Part shown: in pieces, positions 25,162-33,737 of the stretch
Numbering within the stretch: position 1 is the stretch's first letter
Layout of the letters: every line of letters begins with the position of its first letter
Source of the DNA: JAGRGG01 sp965217265
Lineage (GTDB): Bacteria > Pseudomonadota > Alphaproteobacteria > Geminicoccales > Geminicoccaceae
DNA length: 64,000 nucleotides
Direction: 5' to 3'
Assembly (NCBI GenBank): GCA_965217265.1
Contig: CBDCHP010000011.1
Location: forward strand, 186,001 to 250,000
Program-made: the position numbers and the translations under genes
The notes under the pieces: model-generated
Told to the model about the DNA's origin: nothing
Seen by the model: only the letters and a program-made list of their open reading frames with translations
Database searches by the model: none

Positions 25162-25950
25162 CTAACCCAAGATCTCCTCCGGTAACCCGAAGGGACCCAG
25201 CTTCGGCAGCACTGTGGCGGCCTGACGCTCGTCCAGGGTCTCGCCCAGGTTCAGCATCACCGCGTGCGCGATGTGCGGCACCGAGGCTTCGAGCCGGGCG
25301 GCATCCTCCATCAGCCAAGCGGAGCGGCCGAGTGCCGGCAGGTCCTGCACCGGCCAGAGTTCGTCGAACAGTTCGTGGTGGGCGGAGCCCGGCCACGCCT
25401 GGATGAGTTGCGCCGCCTCGTTCATGGTCTGGTAGACCGAGGCCTCGATCCCCTCCTCGATCGCGAGCGCGTAGTGGGCGAGGCCGGACGTGCCGAGCGG
25501 CAGCACGGCTATCGTCGGCATCCAGCGTTGCAAGAGCGGCACGACGAGGTCGACGGCGGCGGCGTCGCCGGCGGCGACCGCGAGCGGCCGGCGGCGGCGG
25601 ACTAGGCGCGCGACGTCGACGTAGCCGAAACCGCGCCCCCGCATCCGCCGGCAGCGCCTGAGCGTGTCGCACCACCAGCTACCCGTCATGTCGACGATGA
25701 CGTCGCCCGGCTCCATTGTCGTGTAGGCCGTGTCGATGATGCGATCGACGTCGGGGCTCGGCCCGATCGCGAGCAAATAGAGCCGGGGCGGCTCGATCGC
25801 CTCGAACAGCCCCATCGAATCCTCGACCACGACGGTGCCCTTTGGCAGATCGTCCGGCACGTCGCGACCCTTGACCACGCAAAGCGTGATATCGGCCGCG
25901 AGCAAGTCTTCTATTATCTCGGTCGAAGCGCCGATCACCGCTATCCGCAC
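25162..25950 (-). CDS. 6-phosphogluconate dehydrogenase-like Rossmann protein
   Basis: A 262-residue protein of the beta-hydroxyacid/6PGDH superfamily. An N-terminal Rossmann strand (VRIAVIGAS) is followed by MEPGDVIVDMTGSWWCDTLRR, the equivalent of the GDVIIDGGNS block, and a helical C-terminal domain with GTSGLAHYALAIEEGIEAS and YQTMNEA. The usual GxGxxG/A dinucleotide loop is missing (only VIGAST is seen), so cofactor use is doubtful. GTG 25950 is chosen because GGAGG lies 5 bases upstream. It may be a non-catalytic relative or act on an unknown hydroxyacid. Confidence 0.72.
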   Translation of the reverse strand: MRIAVIGASTEIIEDLLAADITLCVVKGRDVPDDLPKGTVVVEDSMGLFEAIEPPRLYLLAIGPSPDVDRIIDTAYTTMEPGDVIVDMTGSWWCDTLRRCRRMRGRGFGYVDVARLVRRRRPLAVAAGDAAAVDLVVPLLQRWMPTIAVLPLGTSGLAHYALAIEEGIEASVYQTMNEAAQLIQAWPGSAHHELFDELWPVQDLPALGRSAWLMEDAARLEASVPHIAHAVMLNLGETLDERQAATVLPKLGPFGLPEEILG

Positions 25951-26089
25951 GACCGCCTCCTTGGTTCCCAATGCGCGTGGATAAAGGGCATAGCACGACC
26001 ATCTACGCTGCACCCGGCGACACGGGGACGCGGGGGGAGACGGGGCACCGGCAGCGCCTCTCCCTTGAACCCCGACGCGATCGCGCCGT

Positions 26090-27070
26090 CTAGCCGTTGA
26101 GCTTCTGATCGAGCCAGCGGCCGAGCGCCCCCCCCTTGCCCTTGCCGGTCTCGACTGGGCGGTTCGGATCGGCCGTCCAGCCGACCATCGAGGCGTCGTA
26201 GAGCGTAACGTTCGGGTAGCCCAGCACCTCGCTCAAGACGAACCAGTCGCCCGCGGCCCAGTGGCCGGTGTTGCAGTAGCTGACGAGATGCTCGTCTCGC
26301 CTAGCCGCGAGCCGCGCTGGCACCAGCGCCTCGATCGCGGCCCGGTCCTTGAGCCTGCCGGTCTCAGGCTCGATGAACAGGCCCTGGTCCAGGCCGATTG
26401 CCCCAGGCAGGTGGCCGCTCGCCCCCGCCGCCTCGTGCTTCTCGTCACCGACGAAGAATTCGAGCGGACGGGCGTCGACCAGCGCGACGCCGCCCCGGCC
26501 CAGCCCCGCCTCGACCTCGCTTGTCGTGGTGAGCAGGTCTTGGCGCGGCTCGGCGTCATAAGAAACCGGTCGCGGCGGGTTGGCGCCGGTTTGAAGTGGG
26601 CGGTTCGGGTCGGCGGTCCAGGCGCGCTGGCCGCCGTTCAGGATCGCGGCCGTGTCGTGCCCGGCGTATTTCAAGGTCCAGTAGACCCTGGCAGCGGCGC
26701 TGAAGTCGCTGCTGCCCACGCCGCCGTGGACGACGACCACCGCGTCGTCGCGCTCGACGCCGAGCCCGCCGATCAGGTCTTCCAGGGCCGCCGCCTCGGG
26801 CACGAGGCCGACGATTCCGCCCTGCTCCACCCGCCAGCCGTCGCCGTAGTCGCTGTAGACGGCGCCGGGAACGTGGCCTTCGAGGTAGTCCTCGCGCGTC
26901 GCCCCGCTAGTCTCGCTGCGGATGTCGAGGACGACGAGATCCTCGTCGCCCAAGTGCGCTTGGAGCCATTCGGGATCGACGACGGGGCCGGGCAGGTCGA
27001 GCGCACCGGCCGGAAAGGATGCGGCGGCGAGCAGTACCGCGGCGCCGAAGGCGTGGAACAGGGGTCGCAT
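26090..27070 (-). CDS. Periplasmic thiosulfate/3-mercaptopyruvate sulfurtransferase (two rhodanese domains)
   Basis: About 326 residues. A signal peptide (first ~24 residues, FGAAVLLAAASFPAGALD) precedes an inactive N-terminal rhodanese domain (VVLDIRS, DYLEGHVPGAVY) and an active C-terminal domain. The active-site loop is YCNTGHWAA with the catalytic Cys near residue 265. The enzyme moves sulfane sulfur to cyanide or thiols in the periplasm. ATG 27070 begins the signal peptide; ATG 27094 would add 8 residues. Flanking genes give no pathway link. Confidence 0.9.
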   Translation of the reverse strand: MRPLFHAFGAAVLLAAASFPAGALDLPGPVVDPEWLQAHLGDEDLVVLDIRSETSGATREDYLEGHVPGAVYSDYGDGWRVEQGGIVGLVPEAAALEDLIGGLGVERDDAVVVVHGGVGSSDFSAAARVYWTLKYAGHDTAAILNGGQRAWTADPNRPLQTGANPPRPVSYDAEPRQDLLTTTSEVEAGLGRGGVALVDARPLEFFVGDEKHEAAGASGHLPGAIGLDQGLFIEPETGRLKDRAAIEALVPARLAARRDEHLVSYCNTGHWAAGDWFVLSEVLGYPNVTLYDASMVGWTADPNRPVETGKGKGGALGRWLDQKLNG

Positions 27071-27143
27071 GACGTGTCTCCCAATGATTTGCAAAAAACC
27101 ATCTGGGAAACGGTAATCTTATTTCAATACAATTTATAAGCGT

Positions 27144-27581
27144 TTAACCTGCGTCGGCCATCCAGTAATCGACGACCTCGACGAGGTAGGCCGGCATGTG
27201 CCGTGCCGCCCAGGCGTCGAGGTCCCAGGGCTCGTTCGAGGCCGCCAGGGCATCGAGGCCGATGAAGCCCCAGGCGGCAGCGCCGTCTTCGAGCCTCAGG
27301 CGGCGCGCCTCGTACTCGTCCGCCTCGAAATGGTTGATGCGCTCGATGTCGCGCCGGTCCGGCCGGACGAGGCGAACGCCCGCGACCAGACCATCCGCCG
27401 TATCGACCAGGACGGGATAGCTGGCGTTCAAGGCCCGCACCCGGCGATACCCCGGCAGCGCCGCCGGCAGCAGTTCGTTCGGGCGCAAGGGACGGTCCAG
27501 GACGCGGGCGAGCACGCCCTCGTGCATTAGCGTGCCGAAGAAGAACACGTCGTCCTGACCCGCGGCCTCGGGCGGGATCAT
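27144..27581 (-). CDS. Gamma-glutamylcyclotransferase-like (AIG2/GGCT fold) protein
   Basis: A 145-residue GGCT-fold protein. The substrate loop reads FFFGTLM (usually YGTLR), and the catalytic Glu is Glu86 in HFEADEYEARRL. The fold cleaves gamma-glutamyl-amine bonds to give 5-oxoproline; related bacterial proteins are often called gamma-glutamylcyclotransferase without assay. ATG 27581 is preferred; an ATG at 27626 would add a 15-residue basic extension. It is followed by the sulfurtransferase gene on the same strand. Confidence 0.82.
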   Translation of the reverse strand: MIPPEAAGQDDVFFFGTLMHEGVLARVLDRPLRPNELLPAALPGYRRVRALNASYPVLVDTADGLVAGVRLVRPDRRDIERINHFEADEYEARRLRLEDGAAAWGFIGLDALAASNEPWDLDAWAARHMPAYLVEVVDYWMADAG

Positions 27582-27859
27582 CGGTGCTGCACGAGACCCT
27601 TCTCGGGCCGCGGGTGTCCGCGGCATGCATCAACCCCTTTGGCGCGTGGGTCAAAGAAGCGCCAGTCCCTAGCAGACCTGCCGTCGCGACGAAAGCACGG
27701 CGCGGCGCGACATAAAACATCCTGGGGTTGTTTAGAATTGCATATTATTTCGCTAAAAAGCGTGCATCCGACACCAAAATGTGGCAAAAATCATATTCGC
27801 GCGATTCATCCGCGTGCATTTTGCCATCGGCACAACAACGTCTGGAGGGACAAAGCATC

Positions 27860-28645
27860 ATGACGAGCACGAACGGCACGAGCCTTAACGACACCATCAT
27901 CTGGAATCTCCCCGGCGGCGACTACGACGGCGGCGCAGGTGTTGACACGATCGACTTCCGAAATATTCCAAGCAACGACTTCTACTATGACGGATACGGG
28001 GTTGTCGCCGGTCTCAATTCAACCGACGGCCGCTATTCGACCGGAATCAACGGCTTTCGCGGCGCGCTCACGGGTTTCGAGCGGGCCGACGGCTCGCCCC
28101 ACGACGACGGCCTCACCGGCAACCACGGCGCCAACGTCCTCGCCGGTCGAGACGGCGACGACACGCTGACGGGCCTCGGCGGCGCCGATCGGCTCTACGG
28201 CGGCGCCGGCAACGACAGGCTCTACGGCGAGGACGGGGCGTTCTCGCGCCTCGGCGGGGCCGACGAGCTGTTCGGCGGCGGCGGCGACGACTGGCTGGAG
28301 GGCAATCTCGGCGACGATCGCTTGGTCGGCAACAGCGGCGACGATTACCTCGCCGGCGGCGAGGGCGACGACGTGATGATCGGCGGGCCGGGCCGGGACC
28401 GCTACTACGTCGAGGATCACGACACGATCTTGACCTTCCGCAACATCGAGACGATCGGCGCCCTGCACCGCGAGGCGTGGCCGGTCGATCTCGACAACAA
28501 CGGCGACGGGTGGATCAACCGCTGGGACGACGCCGCCTGCGTCGCCAAGGAAGACGGACACTGGGTACTGACCGTTGATCTCGGGTCCGACGACAGCGTG
28601 TCGTTCGTCGGCCGCACCGGGGTCGATGCGGACGTGTTCGTTTAG
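27860..28645 (+). CDS. RTX (hemolysin-type calcium-binding repeat) protein with an EF-hand-like loop
   Basis: A 261-residue acidic protein. About six Gly-Asp nonapeptide-type repeats (GRDGDDTLTG, GGAGNDRLYG, GGGGDDWLEG, GGEGDDVMIG) occupy residues ~95-180. Such repeats form a calcium-bound beta-roll, and the proteins are normally exported unfolded by a type I system, with no N-terminal signal (none is seen). Near residue 215, DLDNNGDGWINRWD adds an EF-hand-like loop with the D-x-N-x-D-G spacing. The ATG has a strong ribosome site (GGAGGGA). There is no toxin domain, so a calcium-dependent surface protein is more likely than a cytolysin. No type I secretion genes are in the window. Confidence 0.87.
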   Translation: MTSTNGTSLNDTIIWNLPGGDYDGGAGVDTIDFRNIPSNDFYYDGYGVVAGLNSTDGRYSTGINGFRGALTGFERADGSPHDDGLTGNHGANVLAGRDGDDTLTGLGGADRLYGGAGNDRLYGEDGAFSRLGGADELFGGGGDDWLEGNLGDDRLVGNSGDDYLAGGEGDDVMIGGPGRDRYYVEDHDTILTFRNIETIGALHREAWPVDLDNNGDGWINRWDDAACVAKEDGHWVLTVDLGSDDSVSFVGRTGVDADVFV

Positions 28646-28742
28646 GATAATTTTTGCTCGAACCCGCGTCCAACCTACGGCACCTTTAGGTATGCTGAAG
28701 GTTGGGCTTAAGTGTCATGCAATCAGACAAAGGGAGGATGCC

Positions 28743-28946
28743 ATGAGCGTCGCACGCGTCACCGAACTCAGCGTCACCTCGAACGAGAGCTTCGAGGCGG
28801 CCGTCAAGGAAGGCATCGATCGGGCGACCAAGACCCTGCGCAACGTCACGAGCGCCTGGGTCAAGGAGCAGCGGGTGATGATCGACGGCGGCAAGGTCAC
28901 CGGCTATCAGGTCAACATCCAAGTGACCTTCGTCCTCGAAGGCTAA
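28743..28946 (+). CDS. Dodecin (flavin-binding small protein)
   Basis: A 67-residue dodecin. Dodecamers of this protein store or buffer FMN/FAD in the cytoplasm. The sequence matches the family from the first strand (VTELSVTSNESFEAAVKEGI) to the flavin-stacking Trp39 in SAWVKEQ and the last strand VNIQVTFVLE. ATG 28743 is preceded by AAAGGGAGG. It lies downstream of the RTX gene and is followed by a terminator hairpin. Confidence 0.95.
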   Translation: MSVARVTELSVTSNESFEAAVKEGIDRATKTLRNVTSAWVKEQRVMIDGGKVTGYQVNIQVTFVLEG

Positions 28947-28975
28947 ACGGCTGCTCCATTCTTCGATGAGCAGAG

Positions 28976-29000
28976 AAGGCCGCCTCCGCAGGGCGGCCTT
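28976..29000 (+). terminator. Terminator hairpin after dodecin
   Basis: AAGGCCGCC (28976-28984) and GGCGGCCTT (28992-29000) form a perfect 9-bp stem with a 7-base loop, 30 bp after the dodecin stop. The T-tract after it is poor, but the symmetric stem could act in both directions, including for the DUF465 gene that ends at 29028. Confidence 0.7.
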
Positions 29001-29027
29001 CACCGCTTCTAGCCGTTCACCGGCATA

Positions 29028-29246
29028 CTAGAGAGTTGCAGGTGTCCCTGGGGTCGCCGCCGCAAGGGAGGCCATGTCGTTTTGCGGTCTGAGCCTCTCG
29101 AGCTCTTCCTTCAACCGCAGCTTCTCGCGCTTCAATTGGGTAATTCGCGATTGATCGGGCATGGGCCGGTGCATCTCCTCGTCGATCGCCTGGTCGAGAC
29201 GAAGATGTTTAGCCCTTAGGCTGTCGATGTGCTCGCTGAGTGCCAT
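29028..29246 (-). CDS. YdcH family (DUF465) small coiled-coil protein
   Basis: A 72-residue protein that is almost entirely a charged helical hairpin (LRAKHLRLDQAIDEEMHRP, then LKREKLRLKEELERL), as in the YdcH/DUF465 family. The function is unknown. A second family member lies at 32104 on the other strand, on the far side of glk-pfk. ATG 29246 gives the expected length. Confidence 0.9.
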   Translation of the reverse strand: MALSEHIDSLRAKHLRLDQAIDEEMHRPMPDQSRITQLKREKLRLKEELERLRPQNDMASLAAATPGTPATL

Positions 29247-29401
29247 CGTCTCGCATACCTCCCAAGGTTGAGACTGACCGGCATTAATCTAGAGGTAAGC
29301 GCGGGCGGTTTCCAGATAAATCGACTTGTCTTAAACACGAGTTCCCTATAGGTTGCTATGCCTTGTTTCGCGTGGATGAAATTTTTTTATATATCAGCCA
29401 C

Positions 29402-29920
29402 TTATCGGCCTGTCACGTAGTTTGGTTCCCCGCCGTCCTGCCACAAACGATCGAGTTCAGGCGGGTCGTTATCGGCGAGACGCAACAAACGCCTCGCGTT
29501 CAAGGCGAACGCGGTTTCAGGCTCGGCCCTCTCCCACCCCCCGTCCAGGGCTTCGAGCGCCAGACGCTGCGCCGCCCGCTCGGCGCGCAGTTCCAGGTCG
29601 AGCAGTGCCCGGCGCAGCACCGCCGCCTCGGCCGCGTCGATCGATGACAGTTTTCCCGTAGCCTTCTTGATCTGCCGCCTAGTACGGCGCAAGGGGGTGA
29701 CCACCGCCCCGTCCCAAGCGTCGACGCGCGCCGCCGCCGCCGCCGCGGCGGCGGCCGTGACGGCCCGCCCGCGCAGCGCCAGCCAGACGGCGAGCAGGGC
29801 TAGGTTGACGTTCACGCCGTCTCGGTCCTGCAGCGCCAGACAATCGACCTCGACGGCGGGCTTGGCGTACAAGCGGAGCGCGAAGTCCCAGAACGCCGCC
29901 GCCTCATCCTCGACGCTCAC
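29402..29920 (-). CDS. TIGR02444 family protein (DUF2390)
   Basis: A 172-residue, mostly helical protein recognised by its N-terminal block AAAFWDFALRLYAKPAV and CLALQDRDGVNVNLALLAVWLALRGR, which define the TIGR02444 family. An alanine run (10 of 11 residues, about 55-65) interrupts the middle. The function is unknown. It follows glk after 13 bp and is probably co-transcribed with pfk-glk. Confidence 0.88.
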   Translation of the reverse strand: MSVEDEAAAFWDFALRLYAKPAVEVDCLALQDRDGVNVNLALLAVWLALRGRAVTAAAAAAAAARVDAWDGAVVTPLRRTRRQIKKATGKLSSIDAAEAAVLRRALLDLELRAERAAQRLALEALDGGWERAEPETAFALNARRLLRLADNDPPELDRLWQDGGEPNYVTGR

Positions 29921-29933
29921 CGTGAGCCCCCGC

Positions 29934-30857
29934 TCACAGACGGTGGTGCGCGGCGCCGAGCAGGCCGGCGTGCGGGTGGGTGACGATCCAGGTCGGGATC
30001 GCCCGGAGGTAGGCGTCGAACCGGCCCTTAGCCTCGAAGCGGGCGCGAAAGGCGTCTCGGTCGAACAAGTCGCCCAGGGCCAGCATCACCCCGCCGCACA
30101 AGTAGACCCCGCCCGCAGCACCGTGGACGAGTGCCGCGTCGCCAGCGGCACTCCCCAACAACGCGGCGAAGCGGGCCACGGTCTCGGCGCAGCGGGGGCA
30201 GCCCCGCCGCGCCCGATCGGTGACCTCGGCGGGGGTGCGGGCCTCGATCGTCCGGCCGTCGAGCGCCGCCAGCGCCTCGGCCAGGGTCAACAGGCCGGGA
30301 CCCGAGACCAGCCGCTCGGTCGAGACGTGGCCGAAACGGCCGGACAAGAGGCGCAGCACCTCGATCTCGCGCGGGTCGTTCGGCGCGAACGAGGCGTGCC
30401 CGCCCTCGGTCGGGAGCGGGACGTAGCCGCCGGCGAGCGGCAGGAGGGCGGCGACGCCGAGGCCCGTGCCCGGCCCCATCGCCACCATCGTCCGCTCGCG
30501 CGCGGGTTCGCCCGGACCGACCTTGACGACGTCGCCCGGCTGCAGGTGCGGCAGGGCCAGCGCCTGGGCGACGAAGTCGTTGATCGCGGCGATCCGCGCA
30601 ACGCCGATCGCCTCCCCGGTAGCACGGATCGAGAAGCGCCAGGGACAGTTGGTCAAGCGCACCTCGTCGGCCTCGACCGGGGACGCGATCGCGAGGATCG
30701 CCTCCTCGACCGCGCGCCCGTCGAGGTAGGCGGCGGCCGCCGCCGCCGGCCCGTCGTGGTCGGCGGTCGAGAGGACCCGCACGTCGCTCAAGCCCCCTTC
30801 CGGCGTGAACAGGGCGAAGCGGGCGTTGGTGCCGCCGATGTCGGCGAGGAGGCGCAT
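29934..30857 (-). CDS. glk: Glucokinase
   Basis: A 307-residue ROK-unrelated, E. coli-type glucokinase that phosphorylates glucose with ATP. The phosphate loop LLADIGGTNARFAL is at the N-terminus, AINDFVAQALAL contains the catalytic Asp, and GPGTGLGVA and PTEGGHASFAP are further family blocks. It follows pfk after 8 bp, so both glycolytic kinases are made from one transcript. Confidence 0.95.
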   Translation of the reverse strand: MRLLADIGGTNARFALFTPEGGLSDVRVLSTADHDGPAAAAAAYLDGRAVEEAILAIASPVEADEVRLTNCPWRFSIRATGEAIGVARIAAINDFVAQALALPHLQPGDVVKVGPGEPARERTMVAMGPGTGLGVAALLPLAGGYVPLPTEGGHASFAPNDPREIEVLRLLSGRFGHVSTERLVSGPGLLTLAEALAALDGRTIEARTPAEVTDRARRGCPRCAETVARFAALLGSAAGDAALVHGAAGGVYLCGGVMLALGDLFDRDAFRARFEAKGRFDAYLRAIPTWIVTHPHAGLLGAAHHRL

Positions 30858-30865
30858 AGGGCCGG

Positions 30866-31936
30866 CTAATCCCCGAACGCGATGCCGAGGCCGCGCGCGG
30901 TGTGCAGCAGCATGTCGTCCGGCTCGACGGCTTGGTAGCGGTTGATCGCCTCCTCGATCGGCACGTCGACGACGCGGCGGTTCTGCCACGCCACCATGCG
31001 ATCAAAGCGCCCCTCGGCCGCGAGGTCGACGGCGGCGACGCCGAACGCCGAGCCCAAGAGCCGGTCCAAGGGCCCCGGCCCACCGCCGCGCTGGACGTGG
31101 CCGAGGACGGTGACCCTGGTCTCGGCCCCGGTCAGTTCGGCCAGGGTCTGCGCCACGACCCGGCCGATGCCGCCGTAGCGCGCCTGCCCGTGCGCGTCGG
31201 TCTGCTCGGCCTTGACGCCCTTTGGCGTGAGCACGCTCTCGGCGACGACGACGAGGCTGAAATTGCGCCCCAAGGCCCGCCGCTCCTCGATCTTCTTGGC
31301 GACGTTCGCCATCGCGTAGGGGATCTCGGGGATCAAGATGACGTCGGCCCCGCCGGCGACGCCGCAACTGAGCGCTATGTGCCCCGCGTCGCGGCCCATC
31401 ACCTCCAAGACCATGACCCGGTTGTGCGAGGCGGCCGTGACGTGCAGCCGATCGACGGCCTCGGTCGCGACGTTGACGGCGGTCGAGAAGCCGATCGCCC
31501 GCTCGGTCGAGCCCAAATCGTTGTCGATCGTCTTGGGGATGCCGATCAGGTTCCAGCCGCCGGCCGTTGCCAACTGGCGCAGGATGGCGAGGCTGCCGTC
31601 GCCGCCGATGCCGATGAGCGCGCCGAGCCCCAGTTCGTGGTAGCCCGCGATCACCTCTTGGCTCCGGTCTTGCACGGTGCCGTCCTCCATCGGGTAGGCG
31701 AACGGGTTGCCGCGGTTGGTCGTGCGCAGGATCGTGCCGCCTTGGTGGAGGATGCCCTTCACCTGATCGAAGTCGAGGTCGTGTGCCGCGATCGGGCGCT
31801 GCAAGAGCCCCTGCGTCGCCTCGTCGATGCCGACGACCTCGAAGCCGTACTTGGTGCGCGCGCGCAGGACGATGCCGCGGATCGCGGCGTTCAGGCCGGC
31901 GCAGTCGCCGCCGCTGGTCAAGACTCCGATCCGCAT
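30866..31936 (-). CDS. 6-phosphofructokinase
   Basis: A 356-residue PfkA-family enzyme that phosphorylates fructose 6-phosphate. GGDGS near residue 108 has the Gly that favours ATP as donor, while PKTIDND has the Lys (instead of Gly) often seen in PPi-using and mixed-group enzymes, so the donor cannot be fixed from sequence alone. The active-site MGRDAGH and the substrate loop EIPYAM are intact. First gene of pfk-glk-TIGR02444. Confidence 0.93.
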   Translation of the reverse strand: MRIGVLTSGGDCAGLNAAIRGIVLRARTKYGFEVVGIDEATQGLLQRPIAAHDLDFDQVKGILHQGGTILRTTNRGNPFAYPMEDGTVQDRSQEVIAGYHELGLGALIGIGGDGSLAILRQLATAGGWNLIGIPKTIDNDLGSTERAIGFSTAVNVATEAVDRLHVTAASHNRVMVLEVMGRDAGHIALSCGVAGGADVILIPEIPYAMANVAKKIEERRALGRNFSLVVVAESVLTPKGVKAEQTDAHGQARYGGIGRVVAQTLAELTGAETRVTVLGHVQRGGGPGPLDRLLGSAFGVAAVDLAAEGRFDRMVAWQNRRVVDVPIEEAINRYQAVEPDDMLLHTARGLGIAFGD

Positions 31937-32103
31937 CCGTCACAACCCCGTCGTTCGAGACCCCGTCGTTCGAGCGCCGTCGGCAATTTAGCCCGCCCAT
32001 GCCCGGGGGGAAAGCCCGTCGGACCCGGCGAGACACGATGCCGCCTCGCGTGCTAGGATGATCCCTCTCCCGTTCGAGAAGCCCCTTATCCAGACCGGCG
32101 CGC

Positions 32104-32313
32104 ATGAGCGACAAGCCCGACCTTCACGAGATCGACACCCGCCTTGAGAGCCTGCGCGCCGCGCACCGGGCCCTCGACAATCGCATCATTCAGTTGCTGC
32201 AAGAGGGCTACCCCGATCAAGTCGAGATGCAGCGGCTGAAACGGCAGAAGCTCGCGCTCAAGGACCGCATCGAGTTCCTCGAAAAGACCCGCCACCCCGA
32301 CATCATCGCCTGA
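32104..32313 (+). CDS. YdcH family (DUF465) small coiled-coil protein, second copy
   Basis: A 69-residue charged helical-hairpin protein (LHEIDTRLESLRAAHRAL, then MQRLKRQKLALKDRIEFLE) of the same family as the gene at 29028, with only moderate similarity to it. The function is unknown. It is divergent from pfk and is followed by the O-antigen ligase-like gene after 190 bp. Confidence 0.9.
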   Translation: MSDKPDLHEIDTRLESLRAAHRALDNRIIQLLQEGYPDQVEMQRLKRQKLALKDRIEFLEKTRHPDIIA

Positions 32314-32504
32314 TCCGGCCGGCGTTAAGCCGACCTTTACCCGCGGCGTGCGATAAGCCTCAGCGTTAAGCCGGGTTCGGTACGTCCGTGCCCGATCCGG
32401 CCCGCGCGGGTTGTGCCGCGGGCCGGCTATGTTGTTTAGCTTTGGGCCAAGAGCACCGCCGTCCGCGGTGCCGCGACGCGAACGGGTGCGGATGTGACGA
32501 TACG

Positions 32505-33737
32505 ATGCGCTGGCTGACCCTCCTTCTCTTCCTGATCGCCTGTCTGTTCATCAACGCGCACGCCTTTCGCGTCGGCGAGGACGAGCGGCGCATCTGGGCG
32601 CCGCTCGTCTTGGCGCTGATGACGCTCGTCACGCTGGTCCGCGTGCCGCTCTTGCTGCGGGGCAACTGGCGGGTCTTCTTGAGCCCGGCCGTCTTGTGCT
32701 TCGTTGCCTACCTGCTCTGGCTCGGCATCACCCAGTTCTGGTCGCTCAGCCCCGCCGAGGGCAAGAGCCACATCCTGGTCTTGTGGGTCGCCCTCCTCGC
32801 CGCCCTCTCGCTCGCCGACGAGCGGCCGCACCAGACCGCCCTTCTCTTCCTTGGCCTGATGACGATCGTCATGCTCGTCAGCCTCGCCGGCGGTGCCGTC
32901 ATGGCGCCCTGGGCCAAGGGCACCGAGACCGGCTACCGCCTCAAGGGGATCATGGGCCACCAGCAGACCTTGGCGCTCGTCGTCTCGGCCGGGATGCTGA
33001 TGGCGCTCGTCTGGTCGTTCAACCGCAAGACTGCCGGACTGCCCCGGCCGACGCTGCGCCTTTGGGCCTTCGGCGCGCTCGGGCTCGTCACGCTCGCCGC
33101 GACGCAGGGGCGCTCGCTCAGCGCCTTCTTCGTCATCGCCGCCTTCATGGCATGGTTCTTCCACATGAAGGGCTACCGCCGCTTCTACGTGCTCACGGCG
33201 GCGATCGTGGTCGGCGGCGGGCTCTACGTCGCACTCGACGTCCTCCTGCCGCTCGTCAGCCGCGGCAACGAGGAGAGCCTGTCGGGCCGGACGATCGTCT
33301 GGGAGCTGACCCTTCGGGCGATCTACGACCGGCCCTGGATCGGCTACGGCTTTGGCACCTACGCCGACTACTTCGAACCGATGTGGAACGGCTGGGCGCC
33401 GGCGCACGCGCACAACCTCTGGCTCCAGGCGGCGTTCGAGGGCGGCATCGTCGCGGCCGGGCTCTTGACCTTGTTCATGATTCTGGTCGTCCGCCAGGGC
33501 CTGCGCTTCCAGCGCGACACCGGCCTCGTCTCCTACGCCCTCGTCTTCACGGTCTACTTCGTCCTCGGCGGTGCGACGAGCGTCTTCTTCGGCGAGAAGC
33601 TGAGCGTGCTCTACGGCCTCTACCTCCTGCTCGTCGTGCAAGAAGAGCGCCTGCGCCTCGACGCCGTGGCCCTGCGGCGTGCCCCCCCGGTCGACGAGAC
33701 GGAGCCGACTGGCGACGCGGCGCCGCAGCCGGCGTGA
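32505..33737 (+). CDS. O-antigen ligase/polymerase family (Wzy_C) membrane protein
   Basis: A 410-residue inner-membrane protein with about 11 hydrophobic helices. The periplasmic loop carries the family signature SGRTIVWELTLRAIYDRPWIG followed by AHNLWLQAAFEGGI, with the conserved His. The family joins or polymerises polysaccharide from undecaprenyl carriers (O-antigen, colanic acid or exopolysaccharide). No other polysaccharide genes are adjacent, so its substrate is unknown. ATG 32505 precedes the first membrane helix. Its stop overlaps the next gene as GTGA. Confidence 0.87.
   Translation: MRWLTLLLFLIACLFINAHAFRVGEDERRIWAPLVLALMTLVTLVRVPLLLRGNWRVFLSPAVLCFVAYLLWLGITQFWSLSPAEGKSHILVLWVALLAALSLADERPHQTALLFLGLMTIVMLVSLAGGAVMAPWAKGTETGYRLKGIMGHQQTLALVVSAGMLMALVWSFNRKTAGLPRPTLRLWAFGALGLVTLAATQGRSLSAFFVIAAFMAWFFHMKGYRRFYVLTAAIVVGGGLYVALDVLLPLVSRGNEESLSGRTIVWELTLRAIYDRPWIGYGFGTYADYFEPMWNGWAPAHAHNLWLQAAFEGGIVAAGLLTLFMILVVRQGLRFQRDTGLVSYALVFTVYFVLGGATSVFFGEKLSVLYGLYLLLVVQEERLRLDAVALRRAPPVDETEPTGDAAPQPA

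Noticed and set aside
32388..32504. N-terminal extension of the O-antigen ligase-like protein
   Set aside because: The 39 extra residues are Cys/Arg-rich with no family match; ATG 32505 sits directly before the first membrane helix.
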